DNA of 64,000 nt from Evansella tamaricis. Its GTDB lineage: Bacteria; Bacillota; Bacilli; Bacillales; Salisediminibacteriaceae. The stretch is from NCBI RefSeq assembly GCF_019042215.1, contig NZ_JAHQCS010000151.1, positions 1 through 64,000 on the forward strand, given 5' to 3'. The notes beneath the pieces were generated by a model, which worked only from the letters and a program-made list of their open reading frames with translations, made no database searches and was not told the DNA's origin. Of this stretch, positions 45,849-54,846 are shown in pieces (position 1 is the stretch's first letter; every line of letters begins with the position of its first letter). The translations under genes were made by a program, and so were the position numbers.

Positions 45849-46919
45849 TTACGTTTTACTTATCCGACGGTAGAGCCATCCATTTAAATAGAAAAACAAT
45901 GTTGGTGCTCCGCCACCTCGAATAAACTGTTTTCCTTTTTTACGAAGTTCCGGATCATTTTTCACTTTATCATCTGCTAAGTAGATTGCCAACAATCCGT
46001 TCGTTATCAATTGATGGAATCTCCAGTCAGGTAAATGTCGGATGCATTTTCCCGCTTCTTTATAAAAATGCTCCATCCTATTCATCATTTTATCCTCATT
46101 GGGATAATAGAAACAAAAATTCAAATCACCCCCAGCACGGTCTTCCTCCTGATCTATAAAATAATCCATTAATATATGTAAGCCTTGAACATAAGGAAAA
46201 TATCCTTTTTGTATTTTCTTTGCCTCCTGAACAGACAGATTTCTGTTATCCGCAGCATAAGAAGTGAGACAAAAAATTCCGAGAGTAGAACCGGTGCATG
46301 CGGAAAACTCGTACCAGGACATGTCTGGTAAACTAGACTTATGTTGGTCAAACCAAGCTGTTAATCTTGGAACACGTTCCTCCACTTTCACATGTTTGTA
46401 AACTTGTAAATCACAATAGAGGTTTGCCAATTCCAGATTCGACTCCATTACGGAACTATACCCTGGAAAGCTCTGAATACATTCCTGACATGTTTTCACT
46501 AGTTCCTTTAAATAACCCCCATCGTCCTTTTCTTCTCGAAAACGATAATAATCCTTTGTTTGAGTATCAGCCACAGGATTTAAAGCATCGGGCATAGATT
46601 CATGGAGTGCACGAAAATCCTGTGGATCAAGGGATGTGCTCCGGTCACATAGATTATCTAAATAATCACTTATTGTCTGATAAGCGACTATAAATCGAAT
46701 AACTTGATCTTTTTTGCTTTTTGCAAGTATTCCATAGATTGATCCCCCTTCACAATGAAACGTTTTTGAGTCAATACTTGCCAAAGCTTGTGTTCTTAAC
46801 TCTGGATTTGGAATTTCTTTGGCCTTCTTTCGCCATTCCCTTAAATATTCGTGTACTTTTGGTAAAACTTTTTTATATATTTGATACATTAACGTCCATG
46901 ACCTGCTTGGAATACTCAC
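45849..46919 (-). CDS. ytpB: Tetraprenyl-beta-curcumene synthase YtpB
   Basis: A 356-aa class IB terpene synthase (DUF2600). B. subtilis YtpB cyclises tetraprenyl diphosphate to tetraprenyl-beta-curcumene, a C35 sesquarterpene linked to spore resistance. The protein lacks the canonical DDxxD motif as expected for this class, and contains FIVAYQTISDYLDNLCDR and DYFIDQEEDRAGGDLNFCFYYP, carrying the acidic residues thought to bind magnesium. The start is GTG at 46919, eight bases after ACGGAGG. It lies 25 bp downstream of ytpA in the same direction, as in B. subtilis. Confidence 0.9.
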   Translation of the reverse strand: MSIPSRSWTLMYQIYKKVLPKVHEYLREWRKKAKEIPNPELRTQALASIDSKTFHCEGGSIYGILAKSKKDQVIRFIVAYQTISDYLDNLCDRSTSLDPQDFRALHESMPDALNPVADTQTKDYYRFREEKDDGGYLKELVKTCQECIQSFPGYSSVMESNLELANLYCDLQVYKHVKVEERVPRLTAWFDQHKSSLPDMSWYEFSACTGSTLGIFCLTSYAADNRNLSVQEAKKIQKGYFPYVQGLHILMDYFIDQEEDRAGGDLNFCFYYPNEDKMMNRMEHFYKEAGKCIRHLPDWRFHQLITNGLLAIYLADDKVKNDPELRKKGKQFIRGGGAPTLFFYLNGWLYRRISKT

Positions 46920-46944
46920 ACTGATTGCCTCCGTTAGCTTAAGT

Positions 46945-47757
46945 TCAGTTTAGCCTGTTTTTTGCCAACTGTAATTGAATGGTTACAAAACCTATTAAAT
47001 GGGACAGAACTTCTTCTCTTTCTGGTTCATTTAAAACTTCGTGGTAAAGATTGTGCCATTCTTTATATGTTTTATCCGTTAAGGTCAGGCCATTAAACCA
47101 TTCCTTAACCCGTTCTTTATTAACGATTAGATCATTCCCTGACTGCGTTACTAACAATGGAATATCTGGTAAATCAGTTTTTTGTTTATGAGCATAAGAC
47201 ATAGCTTTCACTAATTCTTTATACCACCGAATACTCACATGTTTAATTAAACGGCTGTCATCCAGATCCCTTTTCCGCATTGCTTCATCCCTTGTTCCTG
47301 AACCAGGGGGAAGTCCTGACGGTAACCGAAACCCAGGTGTCACCCGATTTAGTACACTTGATAACGTCCGTTTGTAAACAGGAGGATCATTTTTCAAACC
47401 TAGACAAGGGGAAGATAGAATGACGACATCTGGTAAATCCTCAGGTTCAAAATGAAGCAAGGAATGGATGGATATAAGTCCTCCCATACTATGACCCATT
47501 AAGATCACTGGCAGATCATATTTCTTGGCTTCCTGAATCCAACTAAGGACCACATCTAAATAATCCTGAAACCGATCCACATGACCTCTTGGACCTTCTG
47601 TCATTCCCTGACCTGGCAAATCGCCCATAATGACATGATAATGAAGAGAATTAAGTTTTTCCACTACCCACTTATAGCGGACATGATATTCTCCAGCTCC
47701 ATGTACAATAACAAATACCCCTCTCCTCTTCGGCCCTGATGCTTCCCACTTCCACAT
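46945..47757 (-). CDS. ytpA: Phospholipase/alpha-beta hydrolase YtpA
   Basis: A 270-aa hydrolase with GHSMGGL as nucleophile elbow near residue 86, HGAGEYHVRYKWVV near the N-terminus, and a C-terminal His in NLYHEVLNEPERE. B. subtilis YtpA is a lysophospholipase-type enzyme involved in making the antibiotic bacilysocin. The ATG at 47757 (MWKWEASGPKRRG) follows GGGAGGGTTGGAG and matches the YtpA N-terminus; a longer frame beginning at 47916 would run into the divergent ytoA start. Confidence 0.9.
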   Translation of the reverse strand: MWKWEASGPKRRGVFVIVHGAGEYHVRYKWVVEKLNSLHYHVIMGDLPGQGMTEGPRGHVDRFQDYLDVVLSWIQEAKKYDLPVILMGHSMGGLISIHSLLHFEPEDLPDVVILSSPCLGLKNDPPVYKRTLSSVLNRVTPGFRLPSGLPPGSGTRDEAMRKRDLDDSRLIKHVSIRWYKELVKAMSYAHKQKTDLPDIPLLVTQSGNDLIVNKERVKEWFNGLTLTDKTYKEWHNLYHEVLNEPEREEVLSHLIGFVTIQLQLAKNRLN

Positions 47758-47885
47758 CTCCAACCCTCCCCTTCTTCCATACTTACTATTATCTTCCACA
47801 TCTTTCTCCATACCGTCAAGTGGTAAACACATCATTTCTTTCCAAGGTAAGAATTTGGTAAACTTATTCCAAGGAGGAATGAGGA

Positions 47886-48422
47886 ATGATTTATCCATAT
47901 AAAGATAAATGGCCACAGATCGATGATACTGTATTTATAGCTGATGGTGTTGTGGTAACGGGGGACGTTTCGATTCGGGAAAAAACAAGTCTCTGGTTCA
48001 ATACTGTCATACGAGGGGATGTGGCACCAACCGTAATTGGGAAAAATGTTAATATTCAGGACAACAGTGTGCTTCATCAAAGTCCAAATAATCCACTAAT
48101 TCTTGAAGATGGGGTAACAATTGGTCACCAATGCATTTTGCATAGTTGTGTGATTAAGAAAAATGCATTAATTGGAATGGGGTCTACCATCTTAGATACA
48201 GCAGAAATAGGGGAAGGGGCTTTTATTGGGGCCGGTAGTTTCGTTTCCCAGGGAAAAAAAATTCCACCAAGGACCCTAGCCTTTGGCAGACCAGCCAAAG
48301 TTATCCGCAAGTTAACAGATGAGGATCTGATGGAAATGGATCGGATACGTAGGGAATACGTGGAGAAAGGACAGTATTATAAAGAAGTGATGAAGGCAAG
48401 ATCCGGCAAAAAGAAGGATTAA
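47886..48422 (+). CDS. ytoA: Gamma-class carbonic anhydrase-like protein YtoA
   Basis: A 178-aa left-handed beta-helix (hexapeptide-repeat) protein of the gamma-carbonic anhydrase family. The zinc-ligand histidines are at the expected places: SVLHQSPNNP, VTIGHQCILHSCVI. It forms trimers; activity is plausible but not proven. The start ATG follows AAGGAGGAATGAGG. B. subtilis YtoA is in the same neighbourhood; asnB, which lies near metK there, is missing here. Confidence 0.92.
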   Translation: MIYPYKDKWPQIDDTVFIADGVVVTGDVSIREKTSLWFNTVIRGDVAPTVIGKNVNIQDNSVLHQSPNNPLILEDGVTIGHQCILHSCVIKKNALIGMGSTILDTAEIGEGAFIGAGSFVSQGKKIPPRTLAFGRPAKVIRKLTDEDLMEMDRIRREYVEKGQYYKEVMKARSGKKKD

Positions 48423-48439
48423 GAATTGCAAAGAAAAAT

Positions 48440-48530
48440 TAAGAAAAGCGCAAGCGCCTTGGTCACGGGCGAAAGTCATTGGAGGAATGGCAACTTGCCC
48501 GAAGCTACTATAACTTATAAATTCTTACCT
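48440..48530. repeat. Short dispersed repeat copy
   Basis: AAAAGCGCAAGCGCCTTGGT, TGGAGGAATGGCAACTTGCC and TTATAAATTCTTACC form a compact copy of the repeat also seen at 15165-15378 (GCGTAATCGCC, ACAACTTGCCCGAAG, TACATTCTTATCC). It lies between ytoA and the metK terminator and contains no gene. Confidence 0.7.
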
Positions 48531-48536
48531 TACAAT

Positions 48537-48584
48537 AAAAGCCGTCTTCCCATGGAATCATCACCATGTAAAGACGGCTTTTTT
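48537..48584. terminator. Bidirectional terminator of metK and ytoA
   Basis: AAAAGCCGTCTT / AAGACGGCTTTT with an inner CATGG / CCATG stem. T-runs follow on both strands. Confidence 0.88.
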
Positions 48585-48598
48585 AAAAGAAAAATTTA

Positions 48599-49801
48599 TT
48601 AGTTTTGAGTTGCCTGTTGTTTTAGCACTTCTGCCTTATCTGTTCGTTCCCAAGGAAGATCCACATCCGTTCGGCCAAAATGTCCATATGCAGCAGTTTG
48701 CTTATAAATTGGTCGACGAAGATCAAGCATTTTTATAATACCTGCTGGCCGTAAGTCAAAATTGTTTCTCACGACTTCAACCAAAACATCCTCTGAAACA
48801 GTCCCAGTTCCAAATGTATCAATAGCAATGGAAACTGGTTGGGCAACTCCAATGGCGTATGCCAATTGAACCTCACAACGATCAGCTAATCCTGAAGCTA
48901 CAATATTTTTAGCCACATATCTTGCTGCATAAGCAGCTGACCTGTCCACTTTTGTGGCATCCTTTCCAGAAAAGGCTCCACCACCATGACGGGCATATCC
49001 CCCGTACGTATCTACGATAATTTTTCGGCCTGTAAGTCCTGCATCACCTTGAGGACCTCCAATAACAAATCGGCCTGTAGGATTAATAAAGTATTTAGTA
49101 GTTTCGTCAATTAAATGGGCAGGTACAATTGGATTAATGACATGTTCTTTCAAGTCAGCCTTAATTTGATCTAATGTCACTTCTGGATGGTGTTGAGTAG
49201 AAATAACAATGGTGTCAATGTGCACTGGTTGATCATTTTCATCATATTCAACCGTTACTTGTGTCTTTCCATCTGGTCGTAAATAACTTAATGTTTCGCT
49301 TTTCCTTACTTCACTTAAACGGCGAGCCAATTTATGTGAAAGGGAAATTGGTAAAGGCATTAGTTCTGGTGTTTGGTTGTCGGCATAACCAAACATTAAT
49401 CCTTGGTCTCCTGCTCCAATCGCGTCTAACTCTTCTTCACTCATTTGACCTTCACGTGCTTCTAATGCCTGATTAACACCTTGGGCAATATCTGGTGACT
49501 GTTCATCAATGGATGTTAATACAGCACACGTTTCATAGTCAAAACCATATTTAGCACGTGTGTAACCAATCCCTTTTACCGTTTCACGAACAATTTTGGG
49601 GATATCCACATAAGTGGATGTTGTAATTTCACCTGCAACTAAAACGAGACCAGTATTAACCGATGTTTCGCAGGCAACTCTCGCGTTAGGATCTGTTTTC
49701 ATAATCTCATCTAAAATCGCATCAGAAATTTGGTCACAAATTTTATCCGGATGCCCTTCTGTTACTGATTCAGATGTAAATAAACGTCGTCTTTCAGCCA
49801 C
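48599..49801 (-). CDS. metK: S-adenosylmethionine synthetase
   Basis: A 400-aa enzyme forming SAM from methionine and ATP. It has [24 protein letters not shown] at the start, [12 protein letters not shown] around residue 118 and the P-loop [22 protein letters not shown] near 262. The gene is under a SAM-I riboswitch in its leader, so it is repressed when SAM is abundant. The start ATG follows AAGGAGGTACGTAG. As in many Bacillaceae it is divergent from pckA. Confidence 0.97.
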   Translation of the reverse strand: MAERRRLFTSESVTEGHPDKICDQISDAILDEIMKTDPNARVACETSVNTGLVLVAGEITTSTYVDIPKIVRETVKGIGYTRAKYGFDYETCAVLTSIDEQSPDIAQGVNQALEAREGQMSEEELDAIGAGDQGLMFGYADNQTPELMPLPISLSHKLARRLSEVRKSETLSYLRPDGKTQVTVEYDENDQPVHIDTIVISTQHHPEVTLDQIKADLKEHVINPIVPAHLIDETTKYFINPTGRFVIGGPQGDAGLTGRKIIVDTYGGYARHGGGAFSGKDATKVDRSAAYAARYVAKNIVASGLADRCEVQLAYAIGVAQPVSIAIDTFGTGTVSEDVLVEVVRNNFDLRPAGIIKMLDLRRPIYKQTAAYGHFGRTDVDLPWERTDKAEVLKQQATQN

Positions 49802-49940
49802 TCTACGTACCTCCTTAGTTCTTTTGCATTACTTTTAGCATATGCATAATGAATTGACGGTACTCGTTCTCCCAGCAAAATGGTATACGAATAGAAGTTC
49901 ATTCATATATAATTCGGTAGTTATAGAAAATAAACAATTT

Positions 49941-50110
49941 AAAAAACCTTCTCCAATAGAGGAAAAGGTTTATCCCATTCGCCTTTTCACCTCTTATCGA
50001 TCAAGGCACACCAAATATGCCTTGCAGGTTAGCACCGTTTCACATTGTCACAGTGATGGTTGCTGGGCTTCTTCGGGCCAGTCCCTCCGCCATCTCGGGA
50101 TAAGAGTATC
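49941..50110 (-). ncRNA. SAM-I (S-box) riboswitch for metK
   Basis: On the minus strand the core reads CTTATCCCGAGATGGCGGAG, then GGACTGGCCCG, GCAACC, GGTGCTAA and closing GATAAG, all S-box hallmarks (aptamer about 49989-50107). A terminator AACCTTTTCCTC / GAGAAGGTTTTTT follows at 49943-49970. SAM binding stabilises the terminator and stops metK transcription. Confidence 0.97.
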
Positions 50111-50299
50111 CGTTCGCAAAAAGAATAACTGATTTCCATTCACATGTCAACCAAAATAAGCCTTTATTGGAGAATGAAAGAATTTTTTGCTCCACTTTGT
50201 CGTATTATATTACATTGTTCAACAATTCACAAAATTGACAATCTGGTGAATTTTTCTTCTCACCTATTCCTATAGAAAATTAAATGGAGTAAAATAACA

Positions 50300-50368
50300 T
50301 TAAATAAAAGTTTCGGCAACATTTGTCCTCACATCTATTTTAGATGAGTTTGAACCTGCCAAAATCAT
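50300..50368 (-). CDS. Possible 22-aa peptide gene with strong ribosome binding site
   Basis: The minus strand has TCAGGAGGTAAT three bases before ATG at 50368, and the frame runs MILAGSNSSKIDVRTNVAET and two more residues to TAA at 50300. No homolog comes to mind. It lies in the gap between metK's riboswitch and pckA (50130-50664), which otherwise shows only AT-rich DNA. It is too short to judge from composition. Confidence 0.35.
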   Translation of the reverse strand: MILAGSNSSKIDVRTNVAETFI

Positions 50369-50642
50369 ATTACCTCCTGAAGATCTTTCCTTTATTCTTT
50401 CTATTACTACAAAACTCGTCTACTACCACACCTAAAGAACTGCTTACTTAATAGCTAAGTATGTTTTTCTATCTTCCAACTTGCTCAATACTTCACAAAA
50501 AATTCTCGTTAGCTTGTTCTTTGCAAAATCTATCTTACTTTTCACAACGTTCTTCGTCTGTTTCTTTGCGATGTATAAGATCTTTTTATGCTATTTAATA
50601 TTATTCGTATCATCATTAAGACAAGCACAAACCCCTTCCTAT

Positions 50643-50675
50643 AAGTATATACTATTTGTACTAATGTGTTATACT
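50643..50675 (+). promoter_or_regulatory. pckA promoter -10 with candidate CcpN operator
   Basis: TGTGTTATACT at 50665-50675 fits the CcpN consensus TRTGHYATAYW at every position and overlaps the -10 TATACT. A second, partial match AAGTATATACT (8 of 11) lies exactly 22 bp upstream at 50643-50653. CcpN represses pckA during glycolytic growth in B. subtilis, using a site overlapping the -10. Regulation here is inferred from this match; the consensus is from memory. Confidence 0.62.
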
Positions 50676-50737
50676 AATTACAGAGATAATACGAATAATA
50701 TCTACAAATAGAATTCATAACAGAAAGGAAGATGAAT

Positions 50738-52327
50738 ATGAGCACTATTCATTTTGAAGCCGAATTAACAAGGGTTTTACGAGGGTCCAATGTTCACCAC
50801 GATCTGTCGGTATCTCAACTCATTGAGAAAGGATTAGAACGAAAGGAAGGGAACTTAACTTCTACAGGGGCATTCCGTGCAACTACAGGGAAATATACTG
50901 GAAGATCCCCAAAAGATAAATTCACCGTTGAAGAAAGATCCACGAAAGACAAAATTGCATGGGGAGCAGTTAACAAACCTATCTCATCTGAAATTTTCGA
51001 AAACCTTTACGTAAAAGTGTTACATTATTTAGAAGAAAAGGATGAATTATTTGTTCATCACGGTTATGCAGGTGCAGATGAGAACCATCAACTGCCTATT
51101 CGAATCGTAAATGAATTTGCTTGGCATAACCTTTTCGTTACACAATTATTTATCCGTCCGAACAGAGAAGATCTAAATAATATTATCCCTGAATTCACGA
51201 TCGTTTCTGCTCCAGGATTTAAGGCTGATCCTCTAATTGACGGCACAAATTCAGAGGCTTTCATTATCGTATCCTTTGAGAAACGAACTGTTTTAATTGG
51301 TGGTACAGAATATGCTGGGGAAATGAAAAAGTCAATCTTCTCTATTATGAATTATCTCCTTCCGGAAAAAGGTGTTCTACCAATGCACTGTTCTGCGAAC
51401 CTAGGAACAGAAGGTGATGTGGCTTTATTCTTTGGTTTATCCGGCACAGGAAAAACAACATTATCAGCAGATCCCCATCGGTTTTTATTAGGGGATGATG
51501 AGCATGGTTGGTCCTCCAACGGAATATTTAACTTTGAAGGTGGCTGCTACGCTAAATGTATTGACCTTACCGAAGATAAGGAACCCGAAATTTATCGTGC
51601 AATCCGCTATGGTGCCGTATTGGAAAATGTTGTAGTGGATGAGAATACAAGAGAAGCGAACTTCTTTGATTCTTCTATGACGGAAAATACACGAGTAGCC
51701 TATCCATTAGATCATATTCCAAATGCACAGTTACCGAGTGTCGCTGGTCACCCAAATACAATCGTTTTCTTAACGGCAGATGCTTTTGGGGTCCTCCCGC
51801 CAATCAGCAAACTGACAAAAGAGCAGGCAATGTACCATTTTATTTCAGGATATACTAGTAAGTTAGCCGGTACAGAACGTGGCATAACAGAACCACAAGC
51901 CACTTTCTCCACATGTTTTGGTTCACCTTTCCTCCCACTTCCTGCAAATGTTTATGCAGAGATGCTAGGGGAATTGATTGAAGCACATGATGTGGAAGTT
52001 TTCCTTGTTAATACTGGATGGACTGGTGGACCATATGGAATAGGAAAACGAATGAATCTTCGATTTACTAGAGCGATGATTCACGCAGCAATCCACGGCG
52101 AACTAACTACTATAGAAACCGTTGTAGATCCAATTTTTGGACTTCAAATTCCAGTTAATTGTCCGGGAGTACCAGATGAAGTCCTTCAACCAAAACAAAC
52201 TTGGTCAGACAAAGAAGCATATGACAGAAAAGCAAAAGAATTAGCTTTAAAATTCAATGCAAATTTTAAAAAATATAAAGATATCACTGGAGATATTCGC
52301 TCAGCAGGCCCAAGTATTATGCAATAA
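50738..52327 (+). CDS. pckA: Phosphoenolpyruvate carboxykinase (ATP)
   Basis: A 529-aa enzyme converting oxaloacetate to phosphoenolpyruvate with ATP for gluconeogenesis. It has [11 protein letters not shown] near residue 52, [12 protein letters not shown], the kinase P-loop [15 protein letters not shown] near 239, [23 protein letters not shown] with metal ligands, and a lid region with [15 protein letters not shown]. The ATG at 50738 (second of two) is chosen; AAAGGAAG is eight bases before it. The likely CcpN operator and a terminator at 52366-52400 bound the unit. Confidence 0.97.
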   Translation: MSTIHFEAELTRVLRGSNVHHDLSVSQLIEKGLERKEGNLTSTGAFRATTGKYTGRSPKDKFTVEERSTKDKIAWGAVNKPISSEIFENLYVKVLHYLEEKDELFVHHGYAGADENHQLPIRIVNEFAWHNLFVTQLFIRPNREDLNNIIPEFTIVSAPGFKADPLIDGTNSEAFIIVSFEKRTVLIGGTEYAGEMKKSIFSIMNYLLPEKGVLPMHCSANLGTEGDVALFFGLSGTGKTTLSADPHRFLLGDDEHGWSSNGIFNFEGGCYAKCIDLTEDKEPEIYRAIRYGAVLENVVVDENTREANFFDSSMTENTRVAYPLDHIPNAQLPSVAGHPNTIVFLTADAFGVLPPISKLTKEQAMYHFISGYTSKLAGTERGITEPQATFSTCFGSPFLPLPANVYAEMLGELIEAHDVEVFLVNTGWTGGPYGIGKRMNLRFTRAMIHAAIHGELTTIETVVDPIFGLQIPVNCPGVPDEVLQPKQTWSDKEAYDRKAKELALKFNANFKKYKDITGDIRSAGPSIMQ

Positions 52328-52365
52328 AGTCAATTACTCGTCGTAATTGATTATTATTTTTAAAA

Positions 52366-52400
52366 GAAAACTCAGCTGCCATGCTGAGTTTTCTTTTTTT
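52366..52400 (+). terminator. Terminator of pckA
   Basis: GAAAACTCAGC / GCTGAGTTTTC with a 6-nt loop, followed by TTTTTTT. A small stem CAATTAC / GTAATTG (52331-52349) sits just before it. Confidence 0.88.
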
Positions 52401-52435
52401 TGAGAGAAAGTATAAGTTTTCTTATTCTGTCTATC

Positions 52436-52965
52436 TCCAGCGGCGATCGTTTCCTTCGGTGAAAGTAAGCTAGTGATACTGACCTTGAGCAGACTCCGAG
52501 TTGCATTGACGGACAGGACGTCCTAATATCGGGCTTGCCTCAGGACGTGGCGTTCTGCCCGATGAACGGATATACTTCAGAGAGATGCTTGTAGAGGAAG
52601 AGGCACTGCCCTACGCTCGTGATCTCAGGCGCTTTCGCTTTTCTTTGTCTAGCTCCAGCGCCTACTCGCATGGGAACTGAAAAAGTGGTGTTTTCCACTT
52701 TTACAGTCCCTAAGCCATGAGCGTAGCCGTCGCATTCTTTAAAAGCTTGATAGGAGTGGTTTTCTCCTATCAGGCGAGCGACGAGCGGAGCCATTGCCAT
52801 ATAAATAAATGGAACTGAAAAAGTGGTTTTAAACTTTTTCAGTTGCTTCTTAAACACTGCGGGGCACTTCGGAAGTGACAACCGAAGTCAAAGAGCAGAC
52901 TTCTAGTTGTCATTCCTCCACCGCCCTTCGCTCGTGATCTCAGGCGCTTTCGCTTTTCTAATATC
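52436..52965. repeat. Composite dispersed-repeat island
   Basis: A noncoding 530-bp mosaic between pckA and ytlA. It includes two copies of the GCTCGTGATCTCAGGCGCTT module (52616 and 52931), a stem GGGAACTGAAAAAGTGG paired with its near complement (52672-52710), a perfect stem TGATAGGAG / CTCCTATCA (52748-52772), a stem AACTGAAAAAGT / ACTTTTTCAGTT (52813-52845), and an inverted, nearly identical copy of the 15208-15267 block at 52861-52920. B. subtilis carries ytmA-ytmB in this interval; here only repeats remain. A 113-codon minus-strand frame crosses the island but lacks a ribosome binding site. Confidence 0.8.
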
Positions 52966-52982
52966 ATTGTTATCACACTTTT

Positions 52983-52998
52983 TTATGTACTTACATAA
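52983..52998. promoter_or_regulatory. 16-bp inverted repeat upstream of ytlACD
   Basis: TTATGT and ACATAA flank a 4-bp centre (TTATGTACTTACATAA), 45 bp before the ytlA start. It has the form of a dimer-binding operator but no regulator is identified. It does not resemble a TPP riboswitch. Confidence 0.35.
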
Positions 52999-53042
52999 CT
53001 TATCACATCAGCAGATACCTATTTTTTTCAGGAGGGTAAAAA

Positions 53043-54044
53043 ATGAAATATGTAAAATACTTTTTCTTACTTATCGTTTCCCTGTCAGGAGTAATTCTTT
53101 TTACTGCATGTGGGGGGCAAGATGAGAAAAAAACAGAAGTTCGTTTAGCAGAGGTTACGAGGTCCATTTTCTATGCCCCGCTCTATGCTGCAATCTCAGA
53201 AGGGTTCTTTGAAGAAGAAGGAATAGACGTGGATCTTACAACGACTTGGGGTGGGGACACCACCATGACAACACTATTGTCTGACGGAGCAGATATTGCA
53301 TTAGTAGGGGCAGAAACTTCCATATACGTTTATGCACAAGGAGCAAATGATCCAGCTGTGAATTTTGCTCAACTAACTCAAACCGATGGTACTTTCCTAG
53401 TCTCTCGGGAACCTGTGGAAGACTTTGACTGGGATGACTTAAAAGGTAGTACATTTCTAGGTCAACGGGCAGGTGGAATGCCGCAGATGGTTGGAGAGTA
53501 TGTACTCAAGCAAAATGGGATAGATCCCCATGAAGATCTTGAGTTAATTCAGAATATCGACTTTGGAAATATTCCTTCTGCATTCGCATCTGGAACGGGA
53601 GATTATGTACAGTTATTTGAGCCTACTGCCACTCAATTTGAGGAAGATGGTGTGGGATACATTATCGAATCCTTCGGAACCGAATCTGGTAATGTACCAT
53701 ATACTGTGTTTATGGCAAAACAAAGTTTTTTAGATGGAAATGAAGATACCATTGAAAGATTCACAAGGGCCATTCACAAAGCGCAATTATGGGTACAAGA
53801 ACAACCTGCTGAGGTGGTGGCAGAATCAATTGTAGACTTTTTTGAAGACACATCATTAGAAACGATTGAACAGGTTGTCATCCGTTATCGAGATCAGGGT
53901 TCTTATGCCGAGTCCCCTTTATTACAGGAAGATGCCTGGTATTTACTTCAAGAAATTATGGATGAAGCGGGAGAGTTGCCAATGGAAGTCTCTTATGAAG
54001 ATTTAGTAAATACAGAGATTCCAACACGAATAATGAATGAATAA
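53043..54044 (+). CDS. ytlA: ABC transporter substrate-binding lipoprotein YtlA
   Basis: A 333-aa extracellular binding protein of the NMT1/THI5 (NitT/TauT, ThiY-like) type. The signal peptide ends in the lipobox FTAC with Cys at residue 23. The mature part begins with VRLAEVTRSIFYAPLYAAISEGFFEEEGIDVDLT, the classical fold signature. B. subtilis YtlA is the counterpart. The substrate is unknown; related systems carry pyrimidine thiamine precursors, sulfonates or nitrate. The start follows TCAGGAGGGT. The three ytl genes form an operon. Confidence 0.88.
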   Translation: MKYVKYFFLLIVSLSGVILFTACGGQDEKKTEVRLAEVTRSIFYAPLYAAISEGFFEEEGIDVDLTTTWGGDTTMTTLLSDGADIALVGAETSIYVYAQGANDPAVNFAQLTQTDGTFLVSREPVEDFDWDDLKGSTFLGQRAGGMPQMVGEYVLKQNGIDPHEDLELIQNIDFGNIPSAFASGTGDYVQLFEPTATQFEEDGVGYIIESFGTESGNVPYTVFMAKQSFLDGNEDTIERFTRAIHKAQLWVQEQPAEVVAESIVDFFEDTSLETIEQVVIRYRDQGSYAESPLLQEDAWYLLQEIMDEAGELPMEVSYEDLVNTEIPTRIMNE

Positions 54045-54069
54045 TCCCCTTCTATAGGAGGAGGTTAAC

Positions 54070-54846
54070 ATGGAATTTTTAGAACTGGAGAAAGTGGAGA
54101 AAACATTTTTTTCTAAAGAATCCTATACAGAAGCAATAAGGGACATCACCTTTAGCGTAAAAAAGGGAGAATTTGTATCCCTAATTGGACCAAGTGGATG
54201 TGGAAAAAGTACTCTCCTTTCACTCATCTCTGGTCTAATCCTTCCGACCAGTGGTTCGATTCAGCTCGATGGAACAGAGATAAAAAAACCAACTCCAGAA
54301 ACAGGATATATGCTTCAACAAGATTATTTATTTCCCTGGTTATCTATTGAGGAAAACATTACCCTTGGTTTAAAAACAATGGGAAAGCTAACCAAGGAGT
54401 CACGGGATCATGCTTTGTATTTATTAGATCAGATGGGCTTAGGGGATAAAACAAAAAAATATCCAGGTGAACTCTCAGGTGGAATGAGGCAAAGGGTGGC
54501 ACTCGTCCGAATGCTGTCTACAGAACCTAAGCTTTTACTTCTGGATGAACCCTTTTCAGCCTTAGATTATCAGACAAAGTTAAAACTTGAGGATTTAGTG
54601 TTTTCAACCATAAAAAATCATAAAAAAACAGCCTTATTAGTTACACATGATATTGGGGAAGCAATAGCAATGAGTGATCGAGTAATTCTATTAAGTGACC
54701 GACCTGGTGTAATTCAAAAAGTGTTTTCCATTCCTGCCGAAATAAAAGATCGTTTGCCATTTGACGCTAGAAATCATTCTGATTTCAACGGATGGTTCCA
54801 AGAGGTATGGAAGGAGTTGGAATCCTTTGAGCAATCACAATCATGA
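54070..54846 (+). CDS. ytlC: ABC transporter ATP-binding protein YtlC
   Basis: A 258-aa ATPase with Walker [12 protein letters not shown] near residue 43, Q-loop LQQDYLFPW, signature [13 protein letters not shown] near 136, Walker [13 protein letters not shown], and H-loop LVTHDIGEA. It matches NitT/TauT-type importers. The start follows ATAGGAGGAGG. Its last 20 bp overlap the ytlD start, indicating coupled translation. Confidence 0.92.
   Translation: MEFLELEKVEKTFFSKESYTEAIRDITFSVKKGEFVSLIGPSGCGKSTLLSLISGLILPTSGSIQLDGTEIKKPTPETGYMLQQDYLFPWLSIEENITLGLKTMGKLTKESRDHALYLLDQMGLGDKTKKYPGELSGGMRQRVALVRMLSTEPKLLLLDEPFSALDYQTKLKLEDLVFSTIKNHKKTALLVTHDIGEAIAMSDRVILLSDRPGVIQKVFSIPAEIKDRLPFDARNHSDFNGWFQEVWKELESFEQSQS

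Noticed and set aside
47757-47916. Long N-terminal extension of ytpA
   Set aside because: The extended frame overlaps the divergent ytoA start, and the internal ATG at 47757 has the better ribosome binding site and the expected N-terminus.
52540-52881. 113-codon minus-strand ORF in the pckA-ytlA gap
   Set aside because: It lies entirely in stem-loop repeats, has no ribosome binding site and its translation has no family likeness.
52966-53042. TPP riboswitch upstream of ytlACD
   Set aside because: The solute-binding protein resembles ThiY-type proteins, so I looked, but no CUGAGA or ACCUGA core elements are present in the short leader.
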